The notes under the pieces are model-generated. The model was not told the DNA's origin and did not search any database. It worked only from the letters and a program-made list of their open reading frames with translations. Shown here one piece after another: positions 33,535 to 43,118 of a stretch of DNA of 44,252 nucleotides (its first letter is position 1; each line of letters opens with the position of its first letter). Made by a program: the position numbers and the translations under genes. Source of the DNA: Tubiluchus corallicola (taxonomy: Eukaryota > Priapulida > Priapulimorpha > Priapulimorphida > Tubiluchidae); NCBI GenBank assembly GCA_030141605.1, contig JAQGDQ010001364.1, positions 1-44,252 on the forward strand, read 5' to 3'.

Positions 33535-34345
33535 CAAAATGTCGCTGACTCACCCTACAGGGTGCTCCACTCACTAGCCAGAAACGTATTTTTAATCTTA
33601 TTGACAAGATACAGTAATTTAAAATTTTACTTAATTAGCAACACCTATGCTACGAATGCTCTGATTATTTTTTCAAATTTTACTTAATGTTATCAAAACT
33701 TGTTTTCAAACGACCGAGCATGAAAATGCCTGCACCTAACGGTCACCGCGGGAGTTTAAATTTACACGTTTTATACAGTGTTAATGCCGATGCAAGCCAT
33801 GAATACGAAAAGTTAGTACCGTATTTTCCCGTGTATAAGAGACCCTTGTGTATAAGAGACCCCTTCAATTTTTAGGCAAAAATTCTGGAAAAAAGTTTTT
33901 CAGACGGACATTTTTAGAGGGTAGAGTACAACTTTTTTCAACTCAGTGCGGTACTGAAAACAAAATAAAACCAGTTAATGTGTTGTAGAAAAAGAGTACT
34001 GGTATATATTAAAGTGCGTACCTGCAAACCTGTAACAGGAAAAGAGAAAACGAGGAGATAATGCCTGTGTCACGATGCTTGTATTGCTTACAACCGCTTC
34101 ATAGTCGAACGCGACACGCAAAACAGTTGTAGAGCACTTATTTCTTTAAAATCATTAGTGTCACAATTTATGCATCTTATTGAAAAGACTTACTCCCATG
34201 TATAAGAGACCCCCTATTTTTAAAGTGAAAATTCTGAGCAAAAAAGGGTCTCTTATACACGGGAAAATACGGTACGTAAGTGGTACAAAATTTCAAGACG
34301 ATTTTTTAAGCTTTATGTAAGTGAAGGGTTTTCTTGTGCTTTAAA
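33535..34345 (+). repeat. Dispersed repeat family C, interrupted copy
   Basis: Matches 1130-1265 at its left ('gctgactcac', 'cgtatttttaatcttattga') and 2630-2845 at its right. It is split by the inserted element at 33819-34272. Confidence 0.75.
33819..34272 (+). mobile_element. Tigger/pogo-like MITE, 454 bp, perfect 27-bp inverted termini
   Basis: The first 27 and last 27 bases are perfect inverted repeats beginning CCGTATTTTCCCGTGTATAA. TA is duplicated on both sides (33817-33818, 34273-34274). The motif gtataagagaccc recurs just inside the left end and again at about 34199. A family C copy near 2760 shows the empty site. No transposase is encoded. TA duplication and this type of terminus suggest a Tc1/mariner-pogo derivative. 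Confidence 0.9.
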
Positions 34346-34810
34346 AGATTTAGCAGGTTAATTTGGTCAAAACACATTCATCTCACAGTCTATTAAGCGG
34401 TGCTTATTGCACACTCGTATTTCGGTTTGGCAGACAAAAGTGGGGAGACATCGGTTCAAATTTGCCGATTGTCCGCATTTACCGTTCCTAAGCTGATACA
34501 GTAGTCGCCGTGTATTAGACTCACGGTGATGTAGAATCATTCGCCTCATTGTCTCAAAAACGTCTAGTACAAGCCGTTCCTGACATACAAACTACATACG
34601 TGCCTTTACACCATGGTTGCACTGATGTAATGATGTAAACAAAGTGATGGCCCGCCAACTAGCGGTCAACTCGCGAAACAATGAATTGTGTCCAGAGTAT
34701 GCGGGACTTTTAACATTCCAGATTTTGTCCAATTTTTCCGTTATCCGTATAAGCGAGGTCCGGCAAATCAAGATAGGAGTGTATTATGTTAAGTATGTAT
34801 TTATTTGCAG

Positions 34811-36186
34811 GTTATCATTCTCACAGCTTGAGTTAGCTAAACAGGCTGAGCTCAAAACCTCGAGTGAAGCCAGACGATCTAAATCTAACCACGGCGTCGA
34901 CGATCAAGAAAACTCCGACTCCTCAATGGCTTCATCTAGGTTGGAGACGTTGCGATCTATAAGTGTTCCCGTTGTCATCACTGACGAGGAAAACGAGAAA
35001 CGAGTCGGATCTGTTACGTTGCATAACACGACTGACTTCCGAAGCACCGACGAGGTAGACGAGGACGATGGCGTTGAAAGTACTAATGCCACGGAAGGCG
35101 AAGAATCACTTGAAACTACGGAAGCTGACACGACGCTAACGAAAGTTACTGTCGGCGTTGATGATGATGATGATGACATCAGTGACGATGAATTTGTACT
35201 GGTTAGTCAAGTAAGCTGGTCGTTGGGCGACAGCGTACTTCCAAAAGACGGCGCAAAACAATCGAAATCGCAAAAACCGGGCACGTCAAAATCGGCCGTT
35301 TCGGCTGGGAAAAGATCATCCCACCCGGAGCGTGAAATTGCAAGTCGTAAGAAGAAAACGAAACCTCTGAAAGCAACAGTGAACGATTACGTATCAGATA
35401 GTGAAAATGATGTCGGTAAACAATTGACGGACGATTTTCCTAGATCTGAAATAAGCGAAAACATTTCGACGAAGAGGGCCAACTCGACTCGTAATGAGCA
35501 AAACGCGTCCGTACACGAAGTCGTAAAACTCAAGAGGAGAGGAAAAACAGCAAAAAGCTCAGCGAGAAACAAGATGTCCGACGGTGACAAAAGTGCCAAA
35601 ATTCAGGAACGGTCCACCGATAATTTTGCGGATGGTTCTAGCAGAACTAATCTACGCGAAAGCAATTTGATGGACAAACGTAACTCTTTTCACAGTGAAC
35701 CACCAGATCTTACAGAGAAAATGGTGAGTTGTGCAACAAAGGGCAAAGATGGTTCTACAAACGAGACGACTAGAAGTGAAAAGCGAACGGGCGATTCTAC
35801 GAAAGGAACCACTTCTGCTCGCGACGAACTTTCGGAAGCAGTGCCACACAGCGTAAATAGAAAGAAGACAAAAAAATCGAAAGCTTCAGCGAAACCAGAG
35901 TCTAAGGTGCCTGTCAAAAGCTCAATACCCGTGAGACAGTCTTCTCGAGTATCTAGACCGCCAGAAGAATTCTGGAAAGACTCTTCGACAGTCGAAACGG
36001 ACAGACCATCTCCGGCCGACGCTCGTCCTTCTAACAAAAACAGACTTGCTAAAAGCAAGAGCCAAAACAACGACTCGTTTACCGTCAGCCTGGAAAAACC
36101 TGCATCTGAAGACATCAATGTGTCTTCCAAGAACTTGACTGCTAAAAGCCATCGCCATAATGCACCCAAAACTCGAAGGGGAACAG
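34811..36186 (+). CDS. CENPC: CENPC homologue, exon 6 (central region with HIKM-type and nucleosome-binding motifs)
   Basis: The large central exon, 1,376 bases. Acceptor 'tatttgcag' ends at 34810 and donor gtaatt follows at 36187; phase 2 in and 1 out. The open frame extends left to an ATG at 34644, but the splice acceptor and phase show that part is intron. Residues about 275-295 read DDDDISDDEFVLVSQVSW, resembling human CENP-C around E302-I305, which binds CENP-HIKM. Residues about 536-545 read RVSRPPEEFW, matching the central-region nucleosome motif (human R522 to W531, RISRRPSDWW). The arginine and final tryptophan are kept, and phenylalanine replaces the first tryptophan. The remainder is Ser/Lys/Glu-rich and disordered. 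Exonic sequences resembling donors lie at 35215 (gtaagc) and 35724 (gtgagt). Confidence 0.93.
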
Positions 36187-36819
36187 GTAATTTTGTTTCC
36201 GTCAATCTTATTAAACAATCTACAATACTGAAGAGGATGAAAAACATACTCAAAGAACTTTCAATACAAAGTTTTATTTCTTTGCTTTATGCTTACCTGT
36301 TTAAAAGGCTTACGTAATTGAAAAATAACATTTTTTATTATTTTAAAGTCTAAGCATATGCCGATCCATCTTAAATTCATCTTTTTATTTTTCTTGTCTA
36401 AGGTTCCATTGTTTTTCATACAATTTTGAGAAGCGACTGGTTTTAAGTTTTCATTCAATTAAAGTTTTTTGTCTTCAATGCTCACCTACTTATGGCTGGG
36501 CCCGCTGCTGTAAAAATGTTTCATAATCATCATCATACACCCGTCACATCTATTGTAGACATTGGGCAGGCAGAATTCTAAAATAAAAGAAATCTGCCTT
36601 CAGACAGGTAAATGCAGCAGTGATCCAGCAAAAAACTAGACACTGCTACGCCAGTGGCTTGTCAGCACCACTTCCGTTAAATGTTTACTGATCTTATGCA
36701 TGAGTACAATAGTGGAAATCTTTTTCGTGTGCTGTTTGTTTAGATTTAAAAAATAATAATTAGAAAGTGCTGTAAGACGCTGTCTATTTTTAATTGCAGT
36801 TTCGGCTTTTCTAATAAGT
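36187..36819. other. CENPC intron 6, left part
   Basis: Includes a short family C-like piece ('gcttacctgtttaaaaggct' at 36290) and, near 36640, 'ctacgccagtggc', a possible MITE end. No coding segment is seen beyond the read-through of exon 6 to 36317. Confidence 0.4.
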
Positions 36820-37121
36820 TAATCAAAGTTACATGGGGTGGGTATGTAGGTGGGGTGATCAAAGTTACAGGGGATGGGAGGCGGGTATGTAGGTGGGGTG
36901 ATCAAAGTTACAGGGGACGGAAGGTGGGGAATGTAGGTGGGGTGATCAAAGTTACAAGGGATGGGAGGCGGGGAATGTAGGTGGGGTGATCAAAGTTACA
37001 AGGGACGGGAGGCGGGTATGTAGGTGGGGTGATCAAAGTTACAGGGGACGGGAGGCGGGTATGTAGGTGGGGTGATCAAAGTTACAGGGGACGGGAGGCG
37101 GGGTATGTAGGTGGGGTGATT
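36820..37121 (+). repeat. G-rich minisatellite, about 43-bp unit, 7 copies, CENPC intron 6
   Basis: Units combine 'gatcaaagttacagggga' with 'gggaggcgggtatgtaggtg' and 'gggt'. Each unit has three or four runs of at least three G on the coding strand, so both the DNA strand and the pre-mRNA could form G-quadruplexes. Confidence 0.9.
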
Positions 37122-37298
37122 GTCATCAGCAAAAACTGAACCACGGTGATAACTGCTAAGATCTTGCCGGTGCTTTTCCAGTCAGCAAAAGAAGAACTGA
37201 GTAAATGAAGCCATTAAGTATCTGTCTTGCTTTGGCTTCGTCAAGTGAGAAGCCACTTGCATTCCAGGTTTTGTTACACTGTTACTTGTTGTTTTTAG

Positions 37299-37508
37299 CA
37301 GATGTTGAACCAGCGTCATCAGTTGTGCGAAAGTCTGTGCAGTCGAAACAAGCTACGACACGCAAACCAGTAGCCACTGCAGGTGCAGCATCAGCAGACT
37401 CACCTGCAGAAGATTTCCCATACTCATCTGCTGTCAGCGATGGTGGCGCATCTCCGAGTGGTGCCGTCGGCAAGAGTCCGAAAAGAAAGAACCGCGATAC
37501 TTCCAAAG
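37299..37508 (+). CDS. CENPC: CENPC homologue, exon 7 (disordered linker)
   Basis: Acceptor 'gtttttag' ends at 37298 and a rather weak donor gtgccg follows at 37509; phase 1 at both ends. It encodes DVEPASSVVRKSVQSKQATT, then Ala/Ser/Pro-rich sequence and GKSPKRKNRDTSK. The ATG at 37205 that opens this frame lies in the intron. No domain is recognised. Confidence 0.8.
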
Positions 37509-37743
37509 GTGCCGTGTTTATTTGCAGTTATTACGTGTCAGAAAACGTAAAATCCTGAAAAATGGAACCGTCAAAATTATAGAGGATAGTTTTACCGACG
37601 TTGAGCTGAAATTACTCAAATTCGTTTGACTTATGCAAGTAACTATCATTCTTTGTTAGAGTAAAAACTGCTCCTATTTCTATCATTTCCAACCTTGATA
37701 ATGAGAAACGTTCCCGTCCTACCACACGCAGCTACCCACATTA

Positions 37744-37880
37744 AAGGAAAACGGGATGATTTTTCATTTACTGTTTTCAAGTCCGATAAAAAGTATACAT
37801 TTTAACTCAATTGATATACTGCAAAAGCATTTCGGATAATTAAATTATAGATAAAAACGTAATTAACGGCCGGCGAGGCC
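37744..37880 (+). mobile_element. MITE-1, 5' fragment, CENPC intron 7
   Basis: Starts 'aaggaaaacgggatgattt' after TA, like copy 2, and continues with 'tactgttttcaagtccgata' and 'gtaattaacggcc' in the order seen in copy 1. It then runs into the inverted family B repeat, so only the left third remains. Confidence 0.6.
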
Positions 37881-37884
37881 AACT

Positions 37885-38225
37885 ATTGATAACATCACAA
37901 GTGAACATAATTTTCAACAGCAAAAATGTTCTAGGAGCTTGTTGCATATGTTTGAAAATTGAAGTGCAGTACTACTGTAAGATATTCGGTGTGTTGTACT
38001 AAAACATGCAAGTTTTAAAATTCAAATATCAAATTTATCTCTGTGTTCAATCATGAACTGTCAAACGTGTACAGTTTGTCAAAACTAACACATCTGACCT
38101 GAGAGGTGCAGCACCTGTTTTTTGTGCGATGCGTTTCCGAAATGCAGGCGCTGGTGGCCGTCTAACCAGGGAATGACGAAATGCATGTAATAGCGAAGAA
38201 CAGGTGATGCGAATCTGAATTTGTG
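37885..38225 (-). repeat. Dispersed repeat family B, inverted copy, CENPC intron 7
   Basis: Reverse complement of the family B copy at 39385-39745 ('gaacataattttcaacag', 'attgaagtgcagta', 'gtgtgttgtacta', 'gaggtgcagcacctg'). Confidence 0.7.
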
Positions 38226-38603
38226 TTTGTGTTTTAATAATTCTTTCACGTAAGTCATTTTTGAACAAAACAGTACGTTTCCTTTCAGTATTTTAAAGAG
38301 TAGTGTAATGTATACGCTCAAACCAAAGTTGCGTTCCCATATCTATGTTAGTTTATTCTGCAAAAAACACAAATTTTCTGTAGTCTGCAATTACTACCTC
38401 TACAAAACTACTGAAATAAGTGCTACAGATTACTACGTTAAACTAAAAAACTAAAATGCATACATACATTGTTGGTCCAATATTGAGTCGAGAAAAAGCC
38501 AGAATGTCAGTAAAAGGTAGCAGCATAATTACAAGTCAAATTTTAAAGGTAACAGAGACGTGTACATACCAAGTTCCACCTATACAATATCAGAGTAGAA
38601 AAA

Positions 38604-39087
38604 GTAGTCTAGCTTGTTGAACTACAGTCTAATATATTGTGGCTTCTAATGCATATACTACCTTTTGAAGGGGTAGTCTAGCTTGTTGAACTACAGTCTA
38701 ATATATTGTGGCTTCTAATGCATATACTACCTTTTGAAGGGATAGTCTAGCTTGTTGAACTACAGTCTAATATATTGTGGCTTCTAATGCATATACTACC
38801 TTTTGAAGGGATAGTCTAGCTTGTTGAACTACAGTCTAATATATTGTGGCTTCTAATGCATATACTACCTTGGGAAGGGATAGTCTAGCTTGTTGAACTA
38901 AAGTCTAATATATTGTGGCTTCTAATGCATATACTACCTTTTGAAGGGGTAGTCTAGCTTGTTGAACTACAGTCTAATATATTGTGGCTTCTAATGCATA
39001 TACTACCTTGGGAAGGGATAGTCTAGCTTGTTGAACTAAAGTCTTATATATTGTGGCTTCTAATGCATATACTACCTTGGGAAGGGA
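38604..39087 (+). repeat. Minisatellite, 69-bp unit, 7 copies, CENPC intron 7
   Basis: The unit contains 'tagtctagcttgttgaacta', 'cagtctaatatattgtggct' and 'tctaatgcatatactacctt'. Unit ends alternate between ttttgaaggg and ttgggaaggg. Copies are nearly identical, so the array is young or homogenised. Confidence 0.95.
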
Positions 39088-39384
39088 TAATGGACCAAAA
39101 CATTTGCACCTGCAACAAGTAGATTATATTGACCTACAGTTTAAGATTGTGTCCAGTTTTGCTTTAAATAAATCCAGTCTACAAGTGTTGAATTCTGGCT
39201 TTCAGCATGTCATACTGTGTAAACAAATGCATCTGACTTCTTTTAAAGGAAAACCAGACACAAATTTCAAGCAAAGTTATCTAAAATTAAAGCAATCTGA
39301 CTTATAAAATATTGACTGGGAACATGGTGTTTTTCTCAAGAATGACTTAAGTGAAAGAATAATTTCCACAGAAACGTAATTTCG

Positions 39385-39745
39385 TGTTCGTGAGTTTAGT
39401 CCTTCGCTGTTACTCGTGTTTCACCAGTCGCTAGTTAGACGGGCTCTAGCACCTGCATATCAGAAATGCATTACACGAAAAAGAGGTGCTGTACATCTCA
39501 GTTCAGATGTGTTAGTTTGTGACGAACTACACACGTTCGACAGCTTATACGTGAGCAAAACGGTAAATTTGAAATTTGAATTTTTATCTTAAAACTTGCC
39601 TAGTTTTAGTACAACACACTGAATATCCTACAGTAGCACTGTACTTCAATTTTCGCTTTCACAAACACGTGCAACACACTCGTGGAGTATTCCTGTTGTT
39701 GAAAATTATGTTCATTTGTGATGTCATCAATAGCTGGGTTCGCCC
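39385..39745 (+). repeat. Dispersed repeat family B, longest copy, CENPC intron 7
   Basis: Matches 3590-3795 on its right half and the inverted copy at 37885-38225 along most of its length. No open frame is shared. Confidence 0.7.
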
Positions 39746-39923
39746 GCCATTAATTAGGTTTCTAATCTATTATTTAATTATCAGAAACGCTTTGCTATTA
39801 TTATTATTATTATATGTGTTAAAATGTATACTTTTTACCATACCTCAAAATGGGATAGGATTTGTAAAATCGTCCTGTTGTCCCTTTAAGCAAAATTTTG
39901 TACAAATAGTTAAAAAATTACAG

Positions 39924-40061
39924 AAAGCCATGCAAACAAGGGGGAGGGACGCAAAAAAGCAAAAGTAAACAATGGCGCAAATGGCTTCGATGAAGTTGCG
40001 AGGGACGACGATCCGGAGGCGTCGATATTTTCCGATAAGAATTACTTTCACATATCTCCAG
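39924..40061 (+). CDS. CENPC: CENPC homologue, exon 8 (acidic linker)
   Basis: Acceptor 'aaaaaattacag' ends at 39923 and a strong gtaagt donor follows at 40062; phase 1 at both ends. It encodes ESHANKGEGRKKAKVNNGAN, then GFDEVARDDDPEASIFSDKN and YFHISP. The frame has no ATG, so scans report overlapping spurious frames on both strands instead. Basic then acidic composition suits a CENP-C linker. No domain is recognised. Confidence 0.78.
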
Positions 40062-40295
40062 GTAAGTGATCGTGATTACTTTCTTTAACTTTCAATAGCT
40101 GTTGTCATGGTAACCAAGTTCACCTTTATTAAGTCCTTTCTATTTCAAGCGGCTTAAACTGTGAGAAGCACTTGCAGCGACCATCCATTTCAACCATTGC
40201 ACAGCAAATAAAGTTGTTGTCTTTGTTACTTTTTTTAATTTTAACAGCCACGCTGAAAGAATTTGAACTTTATTTAAACGTAATAAATCGGTAAT

Positions 40296-40575
40296 CTTGT
40301 TTCTAACCAGGTGTGTCATTTCTCTGTACAGTTGTTTACTCCATATGAGCAGAGAAGCCATGTTGTTTCTAACCAGGTGTATCGTTTCTCTGTATAGTTG
40401 TTAACTCCATATGAAGCCATGTTGTTTCTAACCAGGTGTATCGCTTCTCTGTATAGTTGTTAACTCCATATGAAGCCATGTTGTTTCTAACCAGGTGTGT
40501 CGCTTCTCTGTATAGTTGTTTACTCCATATGAAGCCATGTTGTTTCTAATCACGGTGTTTCATTTCTCTGTACAG
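40296..40575 (+). repeat. 59-bp minisatellite whose last unit is the exon 9 splice acceptor
   Basis: Four to five units each contain 'ttgtttctaaccaggtgt' and 'tttctctgtatag' or 'tttctctgtacag', then 'ttgtt.actccatatgaagc'. The real acceptor of exon 9, tttctctgtacag ending at 40575, is the same position of the final, partial unit. Confidence 0.9.
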
Positions 40576-40815
40576 CTGATCAATCATCATCAGAAAATCA
40601 TCCTTCTAACAAGACCAGCGATTATTCCACGGAGGAGGTAGAGAGCACGTCATCACGGGGTAAGAAGCTGTCAAAAGCTGCTAAGTCGCATAAAAGGAAG
40701 CAGCCGAGTCAGCAAGAAAAGACACGAGCAAAGAAGTCTCGCAACAGAAATCTTGAAACGCATAAAGAAGGACAAGAGAAAGGACAAGAAGAAGAAAGAG
40801 ATTCACGAATATCGG
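40576..40815 (+). CDS. CENPC: CENPC homologue, exon 9 (Lys/Glu-rich linker)
   Basis: Acceptor tctctgtacag at 40575 and a gtaagg donor at 40816; phase 1 at both ends, 240 bases fully open. It encodes DQSSSENHPSNKTSDYSTEE, then SSRGKKLSKAAKSHKRKQPS, KTRAKKSRNRNLETHKEG and QEKGQEEERDSRIS. Basic stretches resemble nuclear-localisation or DNA-contacting linkers in CENP-C. There is no ATG in the exon, so it is easily overlooked. No domain is recognised. Confidence 0.85.
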
Positions 40816-40898
40816 GTAAGGATATCGCTACACTTAATACTTTAAATAACTGACCCTCTTATCAAAGACTACCTAAATTTTTGATTCCTAAAATTTTA

Positions 40899-41419
40899 AA
40901 TGAAAACAGGACAATTGATTATACTCAATCTCATTTTAATTTACTGTCCAAAATATACTAGAAAGTTAGCAATTGTTTCTAATATTTGAATAATTACCTT
41001 GGAAAGTTAATTAATGACAACCAAACACAGCTATCGCTTACATCACAAATTAACCACAGATTGTACAATGGCACGCATCTTCCCTGCGCGTCAAGCATGT
41101 TTGCGTAAGCGAAGATTGCTCTAAGATGCTGATATGATATCACGAAAATGAGCTACATCACAGATGAACACTCTGCAGTTGATGATCATGCTTGTCACGG
41201 TACGGCGCCACTTTGTCAGCCACGCAAATGTGATGACCATTGCCAGTCTTGGTGGATTCCCTGAGCTGCACGTTGCTTACAAAGTTTAACAAAATTTAAC
41301 TGTCCGAAATAATTATTATTTAATATAAGCTTTGATTTAAAAAAAGCGGTTGTAGTTTTCAATATTTTAGAGCGTTCTTTATTCTCAATTAATGTCTTCA
41401 CAATCATTCGGCTTAACTT
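40899..41419 (+). mobile_element. MITE-1, copy 4, CENPC intron 9
   Basis: The left end 'aatgaaaacaggacaattg' and right end 'cacaatcattcggctt' are flanked by TA (40897-40898, 41420-41421). The interior shares 'ctcaatctcattttaattta', 'gaaagttaattaatgacaac' and 'caatattttagagcgttctt' with copies 1-3. Confidence 0.8.
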
Positions 41420-41620
41420 TAAATGTTTTGAAAAAATTGATAATTTTTGTAAAGTTGTAAGGTATTTTCTAAAGTGACGCCATCGTAAAATCCAAAATGA
41501 TTAATTCAGTTGTGACGGCAAATGTCAGAAATTAAAAATTAATGCTGTTGGTTTGCATTGGAATGAATTGGAGTTGAACCGGATTTCTTTCAGGTTGGAG
41601 TTGAACCAGCTGTTTCATAG

Positions 41621-42040
41621 CAGACTGTTCTGTTACTATTGCACATTGCAGACTGTTCTGTTACTGTTACAGAATCATTGCAGACTGTTCTGTTACTATT
41701 GCATATTGCAGGCTGTTCTGTTACTATTGCATATTGCAGACTGTTCTGTTACTGTTACAGAATCATTGCAAACCGTTGTGTTACTGTTACAGAATCATTG
41801 CAGACCGTTCTGTTACTATTATAGAATCATTGCAGACCATTCTGTTACTGTTACAGAATCATTGCATACCGTTCTATTACTGTTATAGAATCATTGCAGA
41901 CTATTCTGTTACTATTGCATATTACGGACCATTCTGTTACTGTTACAGAATCATTGTATACCCTTCTATTACTGTTATAGAATCATTGCAGACTGTTCTG
42001 TTACTATTGCACATTGCAGACTGTTCTGTTACACTTGCAG
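41621..42040 (+). repeat. Splice-acceptor-like minisatellite leading into CENPC exon 10
   Basis: About twelve units of 30-36 bases carry a pyrimidine-rich 'tgttctgttactgttacag' or 'ttctgttactattgcatatt' followed by gcag. The last unit is ttctgttacacttgcag, the acceptor of exon 10 at 42040. Units alternate between forms with one and with two AGs. Confidence 0.9.
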
Positions 42041-42145
42041 ACTCATCTGAACTTAACGGAGGGCCGAGGAGGTCACGGCGACGGCGTGTCCAAACGCTTG
42101 AATGGTGGAGGAATGAGCACATCATTTACGACTTGGCAGAAGACG
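42041..42145 (+). CDS. CENPC: CENPC homologue, exon 10 (CENP-C motif)
   Basis: A 105-base exon, phase 1 at both ends, between ttgcag (42040) and gtataa (42146). It encodes GGPRRSRRRRVQTLEWWRNE followed by HIIYDLAEDG. This is the canonical CENP-C motif (family pattern R-R-S-x-R-x-x-x-x-P/T-x-[EW]-[YW]-W-[RK]-x-E), which contacts the acidic patch and the CENP-A C-terminal tail through an arginine and two aromatic residues. Here the arginine cluster and W-W are present, so binding competence is expected. It is the strongest single proof of the gene's identity. The residues are about 812-847 of the model. Confidence 0.97.
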
Positions 42146-42256
42146 GTATAAATTCATTATATTGACTCAGATTATTTGTTCAAAATAATTACCAGATTGT
42201 AATCTTCTGTGTAGCTATTACCACCACACTTGTAATGAGAATCAATGTAACCTGAT

Positions 42257-43118
42257 CCCCAGTTTCACAAAGCCGTCACTAACTCAATGCAACCTGACTC
42301 CCAGTTTCACAAAGCCGTCACTAACTCAATGTAACCTGACTCCCAGTTTCACAAAGCCGTCACTAACTCAACGTAACCTGACTCCCAGTTTCACAAAGCC
42401 GTCACTAACTCAACGTAACCTGACTCCCAGTTTCACAAAGCCGTCACTAACTCAATGTAACCTGACTCCCAGTTTCACAAAGCCGTCACTAACTCAATGT
42501 AACCTGACTCCCAGTTTCACAAAGCCGTCACTAACTCAATGTAACCTGACTCCCAGTTTCACAAAGCCGTCACTAACTCAACGTAACCTGACTCCCAGTT
42601 TCACAAAGCCGTCACTAACTCAATGTAACCTGACTCCCAGTTTCACAAAGCTGTCACTAACTCAACGTAATCTGACTCCCAGTTTCACAAAGCCGTCACT
42701 AACTCAATGTAACCTGACTCCCAGTTTCACAAAGCCGTCACTAACTCAATGTAACCTGACTCCCAGTTTCACAAAGCCGTCACTAACTCAATGTAACCTG
42801 ACTCCCAGTTTCACAAAGCCGTCACTAACTCAATGTAACCTGACTCCCAGTTTCACAAAGCCGTCACTAACTCAATGTAACCTGACTCCCAGTTTCACAA
42901 AGCCGTCACTAACTCAATGTAACCTGACTCCCAGTTTCACAAAGCCGTCACTAACTCAACGTAACCTGACTCCCAGTTTCACAAAGCCGTCACTAACTCA
43001 ACGTAACCTGACTCCCAGTTTCACAAAGCCGTCACTAACTTATTGACGTCGTTATTAATAGTTAAACGATTCTAATAACAACGTCACTAACTGAGCGACA
43101 GCTTTATGAAACTGGCCC
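42257..43118 (+). mobile_element. MITE with 5' terminus amplified into a 42-bp, 19-copy array, CENPC intron 10
   Basis: The left end 'ccccagtttcacaaagccg' and right end 'cagctttatgaaactggccc' are inverted termini, flanked on both sides by CTGAT (42252-42256 and 43119-43123). From 42257 to about 43040 the terminal segment is repeated about 19 times as a 42-bp unit ('tttcacaaagccgtcactaa' plus 'ctcaatgtaacctgactccc'). Only a single, inverted relative (gtcactaactgagcgacagc) remains at the right end. Units differ mainly at atg/acg. No coding capacity is present. Confidence 0.8.

Noticed and set aside
34644-34810. N-terminal extension of the 557-codon open frame
   Set aside because: A good acceptor at 34810, the matching phase of exon 5 and the non-CENP-C composition show that this part is intron.
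39576-39968. 130-codon open frame overlapping CENPC exon 8
   Set aside because: It runs through family B repeat and reads exon 8 in the wrong frame; the phase-matched frame without ATG is the coding one.
41553-42165. Repetitive Leu/Cys-rich frames leading into the CENP-C motif exon
   Set aside because: The frames lie in the acceptor-like minisatellite. Only the part after 42040 is exon; phase and the AG acceptor define its start.
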